From contig NZ_VIFM01000069.1 in NCBI RefSeq assembly GCF_006636215.1, forward strand, positions 1 to 46,379: 46,379 nt of DNA, read 5' to 3'. Made by a program: the position numbers and the translations under genes. This document shows positions 34,166 to 42,572 of this stretch, in pieces (positions within the stretch are counted from its first letter, which is position 1; every line of letters starts with the position of its first letter). This DNA comes from Myxococcus llanfairpwllgwyngyllgogerychwyrndrobwllllantysiliogogogochensis (GTDB taxonomy: Bacteria; Myxococcota; Myxococcia; Myxococcales; Myxococcaceae). Below the pieces are notes generated by a model. It had not been told where the DNA came from and searched no databases. It saw nothing but the letters and a program-made list of their open reading frames with translations.

Positions 34166-36077
34166 GTGGAGGCTGCGTCGCCGTGGCGGGAGGTGAGGTC
34201 GGCTCGGCCTCGGTCTGCGCGCCACCGCCCCGGAGCCGACGCAGGATGCGCGGGGCTTCGGCGGCGAAGCGTTCCTGGGCGTCCGGAAGGGGGCGGTCCC
34301 ACAGGTCGCTGAGCTCCGTGCCGGGGAGTCCCGCGCCGAAGCGCACCTTCAAGTCCCGGCCGATGAGCGCATAGCGCGCCTCCCAGCCAATGGTGGTGAG
34401 CAGGTAGCGCCGAGGGTCTGGGCGGCTCATGGGAATCCCGTCACCGAGCTGCTCCGGTGAGTGGGTGTCACCCAGCAGGTCGAACAGGGTGGGCACCAGG
34501 TCGATGTGGCCGGTGACGGCCTCGACCTGCCCAGTCGGAAGCTTCTCGTCGAAGACGAGCATGGGGACATGGAGCTGCAGCTCGGTGACGTCGCTGGCGT
34601 GGCCGACCCGGCCGTGCTCGCGGAACTCCTCGCCATGGTCGCCAGTGAAGATGACCAGGGGGCGCGTTCCGCGTGTGGCCTCCCACTGGCTCAAGAGCTC
34701 TTCCACCTTGGTGTCCACCTCGTAGGCGGAGTTCCAGGCGCGGGCCTTGAGGTGCTCGGCGGGGACTCGCGCGGTGGCCAGGCCTCCCTTGCCGTCCCAG
34801 GCGGGGGTGAACACCGCCGAGCGCGGCGGGTAGTCGTAGTCGAAGTGCGTGCCCGCGAAGAACACGAAGGTGAAGAGCGGCGTGTCCTTGGGTGTCGTGC
34901 GCGCCATGTCCAGCGCATCCTTCACCATGGCGGTGTCTCGCAGGTGGCTGCGGCCCTCGTAGTCCGTGCGCAGGCCGCCATGCACGTCGCGGAACACGGT
35001 GTCCTTCAAGCCCATCCAGTCCACGGAGGACGCGGCGAAGAAGGCCTGGCGATAGCCATTCTCCCGGAGCGCCGGGAAGAGCAGGGGCGAGCGCCCGGCG
35101 CCGACCACCGCGTCGCGGCGCTGTGCTTCCAGTCCGAAGAAGAGGCTGAAGAGCGAGTAGTCCGTGGAGCTCGCCGCGCTGTGGTGATGGAGGAAGCGTG
35201 TGCCGTGCTCCGCCCTGCGCCAGAGGTGGGGCATGACGTCCGGGCGGAAGAAGTCGTCGCGCAGACTCTCCACGAGGATGAGGACGATGTCGGGCCGGCG
35301 CGTGAAGCGCACCGAGGCGGGGTCGATGGTCGACGCGGGGACGCCGGCCTCGGGGCTCACGCCCAGCCGCAGTCCAGACGCGGGGGGCCTGTCCGTCAGC
35401 CGCGTGAGCAGGGTGTTCATGCGCACGGGGGGTTGCAGGGGCAGGGTGGTGGCCGCGTGCAGCACGGCGCCACCATGGGCGAAGACGAGCCATGCGCTCG
35501 TCAGTCGCTCCACCGCGGTGACGAGGACGAGGATGGCGATGAGCCGGGCGACGTGGCGCGGACGGGGGACTCGCCGCAGGAAGTGGACGCCCGCCCAGAC
35601 ATCGAGCGCGAGGACGCCCAGCGTCGCCGCGCCCAGGAGCGCCAGCTCATGGGGAGCAAGCCCCGTCTCCGCGAGCGCGCGCGGCTGCATGGCCACCGCT
35701 AGCACCAGCCCGTTGATGTGGAAGCCCAGGGAGGACAGGACGAGCGCGTCCACGCCGAGCATGGCCACGCCCAGCGCCACCATCACCGGCAGGGCCAGCG
35801 CATAGCGCCGCCCGAGCAGTATCAGGGGCAGGGTGGCCACGAAGGTGAGCAGCCCCAGGAACAGCGCCTGGACGATGCCGCCCACCAGCAGCACGGGACG
35901 CAAGGAGCTGGCCAGCCTCCCCACGGAGTCGAGCAGGGGGGCACCGAAGAAGAGCAGCGCGAGCAGCCCATGCAGCGTGCACCAGAGCAGCGCGGGGCCG
36001 AGCAAAGGCAGGGCGTCGGCCAAGCGCGGGCGGAGCCTCTCGGCGGGAGTGACGGTGGCGGGAGGCATCCGAGACAT
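34161..36077 (-). CDS. Membrane sulfatase-family protein (LtaS/YejM-like)
   Basis: 638 residues. The N-terminal 210 residues carry about five membrane spans; the rest is a periplasmic alkaline-phosphatase-fold domain starting RPDIVLILVESLRDD. SSTDYSLFSLFFGLEAQRR corresponds to the nucleophile region (Ser/Thr), and FTGDHGEEFREHG with GHIDLVPTLFDLLG holds the metal-binding Asp/His. Such proteins transfer or hydrolyse head groups of lipids, or sense lipopolysaccharide status like YejM. The C-terminal tail is Pro/Thr/Ala-rich and ends at the 18-base repeats. Function by family only. Confidence 0.88.
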   Translation of the reverse strand: MSRMPPATVTPAERLRPRLADALPLLGPALLWCTLHGLLALLFFGAPLLDSVGRLASSLRPVLLVGGIVQALFLGLLTFVATLPLILLGRRYALALPVMVALGVAMLGVDALVLSSLGFHINGLVLAVAMQPRALAETGLAPHELALLGAATLGVLALDVWAGVHFLRRVPRPRHVARLIAILVLVTAVERLTSAWLVFAHGGAVLHAATTLPLQPPVRMNTLLTRLTDRPPASGLRLGVSPEAGVPASTIDPASVRFTRRPDIVLILVESLRDDFFRPDVMPHLWRRAEHGTRFLHHHSAASSTDYSLFSLFFGLEAQRRDAVVGAGRSPLLFPALRENGYRQAFFAASSVDWMGLKDTVFRDVHGGLRTDYEGRSHLRDTAMVKDALDMARTTPKDTPLFTFVFFAGTHFDYDYPPRSAVFTPAWDGKGGLATARVPAEHLKARAWNSAYEVDTKVEELLSQWEATRGTRPLVIFTGDHGEEFREHGRVGHASDVTELQLHVPMLVFDEKLPTGQVEAVTGHIDLVPTLFDLLGDTHSPEQLGDGIPMSRPDPRRYLLTTIGWEARYALIGRDLKVRFGAGLPGTELSDLWDRPLPDAQERFAAEAPRILRRLRGGGAQTEAEPTSPPATATQPPR

Positions 36078-36190
36078 CGCGCCTCCTGCTAGCCCGCCGC
36101 AGGCTGATGTTCAAGGAAGACAGGAACGCCCGGCCGCCCCCTCGCAGTGGATGCACGCCCACTCACGCGACGCGTCGGATAGAGCCTCAC

Positions 36191-36303
36191 ATGTCTCGTG
36201 TCCGGCGGCTTAGCGGTGCCGGGAGCGGAGGTGAAGCGCCACGTGCACGAGGTGCCGGGTGGAGCCGCACCTCATGTCTCGTGTCCGATGGCTCGGCGGT
36301 GCC
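36191..36303. repeat. 30-base direct repeat upstream of the LysR-type gene
   Basis: Copies at 36191-36220 and 36274-36303 match at 26 of 30 positions, both starting ATGTCTCGTGTCCG and ending GCGGTGCC. Their starts are 83 bases apart; the second ends 11 bases before the start codon. They may be regulator-binding sites or a relic duplication. Confidence 0.6.
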
Positions 36304-36314
36304 AGGATGGGAGC

Positions 36315-37223
36315 ATGCCGCCACGCAAGCTCGTGCGACACCTCGTCTGGCTGGAGTCCTTCACCGCGGCGGTGGAGGCGGGCAGCATTGAATCCGCCGC
36401 CGAGCACCTGGGTGTGGCCCGCTCCGTGGTGAGCGAGCACATCCGCGCGCTGGAGATGGCGCTGGCGGAGGGCGCCACGCTGCTGGAGCGAGGACCCGGC
36501 CGACGCCTCCAGCTCACCGCTCGGGGAGAGCGTCTTTTCGCTGGCACCCAGACGCCCCTGCACCAACTCGACATGAAGCGGCTGCGCGACCTGGCCAGCG
36601 CGGAGCCCGTGGTGCGCCTGGGCCTCAATCCCACCCTGTCCATCTCCTTGCTCGGGAAGGTCGCCCGCGACGCCGCCGCCACCGGACTCAAGCTGGTGCT
36701 CAGCTTCGGCGGACCGCACGAATTGACGCGGCAGGTGCAGACGCGACAGCTCGACCTGGCGCTGGACTTCACCCCGCTGCCGCCCCACGAAGGCGTGGAG
36801 TCCGAGTCCCTGCTGCGCATGTCCTTCGTCGTGCTCGCCGGCCCGGGGAACGCGCTGGCGAGCATGGCCTCGTCCCGGCGGACGCTGCACGTGAAGGACC
36901 TGGACGGTCAGCCCTTCGTGGACTGGCTGCGAGACGACCCCTACGGCGGCGCCAACAGCGCGCGCTTCGCCGCCCATGGGGTCAAGGTGGCCGAGGTGGC
37001 CCGAGTCGAAAGCTTCCTGCTGCTCTACGAACTGCTGCGCGCCTTCAGCGCCTGCGCGATTACGCCCGACCTGCGGCCGATGCACCCCTTTCCCCCCGAC
37101 ATGCACGCCTGGCCCCTCAAGGAGGATGAGCCCCAGGCCGTGGAAGTCGTGGCCCTCTGGCCCTCCGGCGCGCTCAGTCCCGGTGCCTCCACCGTCCTCG
37201 ACGGACTGCGTCAGCGCGTATGA
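36315..37223 (+). CDS. LysR-family transcriptional regulator
   Basis: 302 residues from ATG 36315, preceded by GGGAG. Winged helix at residues 5-65: WLESFTAAVEAGSIESAAEH and LGVARSVVSEHIRALEMALA. The co-inducer domain (about 85-300) has VRLGLNPTLSISLLGKV and FVVLAGPGNALASM. It is directly upstream of, and co-directional with, an aromatic amino acid hydroxylase gene, 106 bases away, and may control it. The longer open frame starting at 36198 has no ribosome site. Confidence 0.9.
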   Translation: MPPRKLVRHLVWLESFTAAVEAGSIESAAEHLGVARSVVSEHIRALEMALAEGATLLERGPGRRLQLTARGERLFAGTQTPLHQLDMKRLRDLASAEPVVRLGLNPTLSISLLGKVARDAAATGLKLVLSFGGPHELTRQVQTRQLDLALDFTPLPPHEGVESESLLRMSFVVLAGPGNALASMASSRRTLHVKDLDGQPFVDWLRDDPYGGANSARFAAHGVKVAEVARVESFLLLYELLRAFSACAITPDLRPMHPFPPDMHAWPLKEDEPQAVEVVALWPSGALSPGASTVLDGLRQRV

Positions 37224-37329
37224 ATACTCGTCGTTAAATCGACGAAGACGTCGAATTCTGCCGGTTTTCCGGAGCCTCCTGCGCCTGTATCTTCTCTGGG
37301 CTGAAAGTTTTCACCAGGAGTGCCCGGAT

Positions 37330-38901
37330 ATGACGCCAACGGAACTGACGATATCCCGCCTGCCCGCGCATCTGCGGCGCTACGTGGTGAGCCAGGACTA
37401 CGACGCGTATACGCCGAGAGACCACGCCGTCTGGCGGCACATCCTGGGCAAGCTGCGCGGGCACCTCGGGGAGCGGGCGCACTCCGTCTATCTGGAGGGG
37501 TTGTCGGCGACGGGCATCAACCTGGAGTCCATCCCCAGCCTGGACGAGATGAACGAGCGGCTGTCGCGGCTGGGCTGGGCGTGCGTGGGCGTGCGCGGCT
37601 TCATTCCGCCGGCGGTCTTCACCGAACTCCAGTCGATGGGAGTTTTGGCCATCGCCTCGGACATCCGCACGCACGAGCACATCGAGTACACGCCCGCGCC
37701 GGACATCGTCCATGAGAGCGCGGGGCACGCGCCCATCATCGCCAACCGGCGGTACGCGGAGTACCTGAAGGCGTGCGGCCTCGTGGGCTTCAAGTCCATC
37801 GCGAGCGTGGAGGACCAGGCCGTCTTCGAGGCCATCCGCAACCTGTCGGTGGTGAAGGAAGACCCGGACGCGAGCCCGGAAGAGGTCGCTCACTCAGAGG
37901 CGCGACTGGAGGCGGCGAGCGCCAGCCGTCGGTACGTGAGTGAGAGCACGCGGGCGACGCGGCTGTACTGGTGGACCGCGGAGTACGGCCTCGTCGGGGG
38001 CCTGGAGTCGCCGCGCATCTACGGCGCGGGGCTGCTGTCGAGCATCGGCGAGGCGGCACTCTGTCTGACGCCGGCCGTGCGGAAGCTGCCGCTCGGCGTG
38101 GCGTGCGCGGACATGGACTTCGATATCACCCGGATGCAGCCGCAGCTCTTCGTGGCGCGGGACTTCGAGCACCTGTTCGAGGTGCTGTCGGAGTTCGAGT
38201 CCACGCTGGCGTGGAAGCGCGGCGGCGACTTCGGGCTGGAGGTGGCCCGGCAGGCGCGCACGGTGAATCACCTGGTGCTGGCGGATGGCCGCGAGGTGAC
38301 GGGGCGCGTCCTGGAAACGGTGGCCGCGCCCGCCGAGGTGGCCCCGGGGCTCACCACCGCGCTGGTGCGGATGGAGGGTCCGGTCCTCACCTCGCGCGGT
38401 GGCAAGGGGGATGGGAGTCGGCCGTGGAACGGTCCGGCGCTGGTGGCCTTCGGTGCGGGCAGCCTCCCGGAGCGAGGAACGTTCAAGTTGTCACTGGCCA
38501 GCGGGCTGGAGCTGGAGGGCTTCGCGGCGGGCGGAGGCGAGGTGCTGGCGCTGCGGGCTCGGCTCGCGGGCCGCGCGCTGGACGTGCCCGCGGTGACGAA
38601 GCTCTTCGTCACCACGCACCTGCCCTCGGTAGCGGGTGGGCCGGCGGACCCGGAGACGTGGGACCGGTGGTTCGGCGAGCTGGGGGCGTTCGCGGAAGGT
38701 GACGGCGAGTCGAAGGCGCGCGAGCGCAAGGCGCTGGCCCTGCACCCGTCGCTCGCGGCGCTCTACCGGGAGGTGCGCGGTCTGCGCGACTCGGGGAAGG
38801 CGAAGCCGGAGCGTCTGGCGCAGATCGCCGCCGCCGCGACGGACTTCCAGGACGACTGGCTGCTGCGCGCCGAGGTCGACGAGCTGAAGGCCCGGGCCTG
38901 A
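37330..38901 (+). CDS. Aromatic amino acid hydroxylase (phenylalanine-4-monooxygenase family) with C-terminal extension
   Basis: 523 residues from ATG 37330 with AGGAG about 10 bases upstream. The biopterin-dependent hydroxylase core spans about 90-300, with iron ligands His128 and His133 in HESAGHAP and Glu218 in WWTAEYGL. The last 220 residues, beginning about residue 310 (VNHLVLADGREVTGRVLETV), form an added domain not found in Pseudomonas PhhA, which is about 260 residues. Similar long forms occur in Bacteroidota and myxobacteria. It hydroxylates Phe (or Trp/Tyr) using a tetrahydropterin. Substrate cannot be decided from the sequence. Confidence 0.92.
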   Translation: MTPTELTISRLPAHLRRYVVSQDYDAYTPRDHAVWRHILGKLRGHLGERAHSVYLEGLSATGINLESIPSLDEMNERLSRLGWACVGVRGFIPPAVFTELQSMGVLAIASDIRTHEHIEYTPAPDIVHESAGHAPIIANRRYAEYLKACGLVGFKSIASVEDQAVFEAIRNLSVVKEDPDASPEEVAHSEARLEAASASRRYVSESTRATRLYWWTAEYGLVGGLESPRIYGAGLLSSIGEAALCLTPAVRKLPLGVACADMDFDITRMQPQLFVARDFEHLFEVLSEFESTLAWKRGGDFGLEVARQARTVNHLVLADGREVTGRVLETVAAPAEVAPGLTTALVRMEGPVLTSRGGKGDGSRPWNGPALVAFGAGSLPERGTFKLSLASGLELEGFAAGGGEVLALRARLAGRALDVPAVTKLFVTTHLPSVAGGPADPETWDRWFGELGAFAEGDGESKARERKALALHPSLAALYREVRGLRDSGKAKPERLAQIAAAATDFQDDWLLRAEVDELKARA

Positions 38902-38983
38902 GGTCGCGTCCCGGGGAGTGAAACGTTCCATCGAGCGCCGCGCCTCCCCGCGTGGCCGCTCCTCGCTTGCCGTCACCCGTGAA

Positions 38984-39032
38984 AACGACGCGGGCCCGAC
39001 CACGTAGGAGTCACGTGGTCAGGCCCGTCGTT
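38984..39032. terminator. Bidirectional terminator between the hydroxylase gene and mrpC
   Basis: Arms AACGAC-GGGCC-GACCACGT pair with their complement across 19 base pairs, one 2-base bulge and one mismatch, loop AGGAGTC. On the minus strand the hairpin is followed by TTTTC, a proper terminator for mrpC. Confidence 0.8.
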
Positions 39033-39076
39033 GACGTCAGTGCTCCCGCGACATCCGCGGGGGACGACCGCCGTGC

Positions 39077-39823
39077 TCACTTCTCCTTGGAGGCAATCTT
39101 CCGCAGCGCCTTCTGGTCCCTCACGCAGAGGATGCGGCCGACATTGCCGAGCACGCCCTCGCGCTTCATCTCGTTGATGAGCGTGGACACGAACGAGCGC
39201 GACGCGCCCACCAGGTCCGCCAGGTCCTGCTGCGTGATTCCGCGCAGGTCCGTCTCACCGCCGTGGGGGCAGCGCTCACCGTGCGCCTCCACCAGCGTCA
39301 GCAGGGTGTCCGCCAGCCGCGCGGGAACTTCCTTGAAGGTCAGCCCCAGCACGCGCTTGCGCAGGGCACGCACGCGCTCGGCGTAGGCGCGCACCACGTC
39401 CACCGCCAGCGCCGGCCGGGCCTCGAGCTGCGCGCGGAAGTCGCGGCCCTCGATGCTCCACACCTCGGCCTCGCCCGCGGCGATGGCCATCTCTTCAATC
39501 GGCGTCCCCTCGGGGCGGAACAGCTCGCCGAACAAGTCGCCGGGGCGGAGGATGGACACCACCGAGCGGGTGCCATTCTTCCCGATGCGCATCAGCCGGA
39601 CGCGGCCGGACTTGAGCAGATAGACGCGGTCCGTGTTGTCGCCAGGACGGTAGATGGTCGAGTTGTGCGGGAAGGACTCGACCTTGAAGTAGCCCTTGAA
39701 GTCGATGGCCTCCTGCCCCGGAACAAGCTTGTTCGCGGTGACCATCATCCCGGAGCTGGTTGCCTGGAGCGGCGCCACGACGTTGGAACCGATAGGGCCG
39801 AGGGGGCGATTGAAACCGTGCAT
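39077..39823 (-). CDS. mrpC: MrpC, Crp/Fnr-family regulator of fruiting-body development
   Basis: 248 residues from ATG 39823 (GGAGTG upstream; GTG 39832 is in frame). MHGFNRPLGPIGSN and the whole protein closely match Myxococcus xanthus MrpC as I know it. Cyclic-nucleotide-binding-like domain about 35-155 (IYRPGDNTDRVYLL, RPGDLFGELF), helix-turn-helix at about 200-225 (ITQQDLADLVGASRSFVSTL). Paired Met residues at 25-26 are where the processed/short form MrpC2 would begin. It activates fruA and many developmental genes. Located just downstream of mrpAB in the same direction. Regulated by the sigma-54 promoter and enhancer repeats listed separately. Confidence 0.96.
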   Translation of the reverse strand: MHGFNRPLGPIGSNVVAPLQATSSGMMVTANKLVPGQEAIDFKGYFKVESFPHNSTIYRPGDNTDRVYLLKSGRVRLMRIGKNGTRSVVSILRPGDLFGELFRPEGTPIEEMAIAAGEAEVWSIEGRDFRAQLEARPALAVDVVRAYAERVRALRKRVLGLTFKEVPARLADTLLTLVEAHGERCPHGGETDLRGITQQDLADLVGASRSFVSTLINEMKREGVLGNVGRILCVRDQKALRKIASKEK

Positions 39824-39896
39824 GGCATTCACTCCGTGGAAAGCAATCGGGGGTAGGACCGGCCGCCTGCTTCAGCGGCAACGGGGCTTACCTTTT

Positions 39897-39911
39897 CCAA
39901 GGAACGTGCCA
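39897..39911 (-). promoter_or_regulatory. Sigma-54 promoter of mrpC
   Basis: On the minus strand TGGCACGTTCCTTGG has -24 TGGCACG, four spacer bases and -12 TTGG, one base from the TGGCACG-N4-TTGC consensus. Transcription would start near 39885, about 60 bases before the mrpC ATG. Confidence 0.8.
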
Positions 39912-40012
39912 GTGGGGAATGAAGTGCTCCGGGGGGAACACATCCAAGAATGCCGGGTACTTAGCGCTAGAGGCCCGTAGCACCCACCTGTCTGTGTCCG
40001 AAACCTGAAACA

Positions 40013-40054
40013 GAACGTTCAAACAGTCTGATCATGTTGAACGAAACGTTCAAA
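40013..40054 (-). promoter_or_regulatory. Paired upstream activator repeats, candidate MrpB sites
   Basis: AACGTTCAAA occurs at 40014-40023 and 40045-40054, 31 bases apart (about three helical turns). The first includes palindrome GAACGTTC; the second is half of TTGAACG-AAA-CGTTCAA (40037-40053). They lie about 100-160 bases upstream of the sigma-54 promoter, where an NtrC-type activator should bind. MrpB is the likely ligand, by inference and by known biology of mrpC. Confidence 0.6.
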
Positions 40055-40087
40055 GGGTGGGGCCCTTTGTCGTGGCCCGGACAGTGT

Positions 40088-41539
<1,452 letters not shown>

Positions 41540-41552
41540 CATGGCTTCCTTC

Positions 41553-42527
41553 TCAGGTGGCGAATGTGAGCGTGAAGACCATGCCGGGCTCGGCGCTGCC
41601 TTCGGCGGCGACGTCCCCTCCTTGTCCCATCATCACCCGGCGCAGCGCGGCGAGTGACAGTCCCGCGCCGCGCGCCAGCCTCGAGCCGAAGGGCTCGAAG
41701 AGGGTGCCGTTCTCCTCCGGAGGCAGGGCGGCGGCGGGGTCCTTGAGTACCATCAGCACGCGGCCCGGCGGGCCCCGGCGAAGGGCCACCTCCACCGGAC
41801 TGTCCTCGGGTCGACCCATGGCCACGTTGAGCAGCACCTGGGCCAGCACGGGCCGCAGGCGGTTGGGGTCCACCCGCACGCGAGGCAGCTCCGCCTCCTC
41901 GTCCACGCGCACCTCGATGCGGCGCTCGGCCAGTTCGGGCGCCACCATGCCCGTGGCCTCTTGAATCACCGAGCGCAGCACGTGCGCGTCCAGGTTGGGC
42001 GTGGTGTCGCGGCCATACTCGGACAGGAGCCAGAGCATGCGCTCCATGGTGCGAATCTCGCGGTTGGCGATGGTCAGCCGCCGCCTGTCCCGGTCCGACA
42101 GGCCCGTGTTCCGGGCCAGCGTCTGCACCGCCATCTTCACGGAGGACAGGGGGTTGCGAATCTCGTGGCTGAGGGAGCTCGACAGTCGGGAGATCTGCAC
42201 CGGCGGGGCGCCTTCCAACAGGACGTTGAGGTCCTGGGCGCACGCTCCGGCCTCGCCCTCGTCCAGGCCGAGCGTCAGCCGCAGGGGCGTGGCGTCCTCG
42301 TTCCCCAGCGCCGAGGAGATGAACTCCACGGCGCGGCGGTCCTCGCGGGCCCGTGCGTCCAGCTCGCGGGCGCGCTCGGCGGAGACACCGAGGACCTGGT
42401 GGAGAGGACGGTCGAGCAGCTCCTCGACGGGGCGGCGGAGCACGGCGGCGCAGTCACCCTGCGCGCGGGTCACCCGCAGGCCTGGAGACCAGGCGAGCAA
42501 TGCGGCTTGCAGGAGGTGGGCGTTCAT
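41553..42527 (-). CDS. mrpA: MrpA, cytoplasmic histidine kinase/phosphatase partner of MrpB
   Basis: 324 residues. An N-terminal PAS-like region (1-105) precedes the HisKA domain with His121 in SLSHEIRNPLSSVKMAVQ. The ATPase domain is degenerate: the N box reads RPVLAQVLLNVAMG, and the G1 box, normally D-x-G-x-G, reads LKDPAAALPPE; F box TLFEPF and G2 GAGLSLAALR remain. No membrane segment. It is 10 bases upstream of mrpB and should be co-transcribed. The altered G1 makes efficient ATP use doubtful, so a phosphatase role on MrpB is attractive. Confidence 0.93.
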   Translation of the reverse strand: MNAHLLQAALLAWSPGLRVTRAQGDCAAVLRRPVEELLDRPLHQVLGVSAERARELDARAREDRRAVEFISSALGNEDATPLRLTLGLDEGEAGACAQDLNVLLEGAPPVQISRLSSSLSHEIRNPLSSVKMAVQTLARNTGLSDRDRRRLTIANREIRTMERMLWLLSEYGRDTTPNLDAHVLRSVIQEATGMVAPELAERRIEVRVDEEAELPRVRVDPNRLRPVLAQVLLNVAMGRPEDSPVEVALRRGPPGRVLMVLKDPAAALPPEENGTLFEPFGSRLARGAGLSLAALRRVMMGQGGDVAAEGSAEPGMVFTLTFAT

Positions 42528-42572
42528 TGGTGGGTCCCGAACATAACGAGTAAGGTTCCGCGCTGTCCCCTT

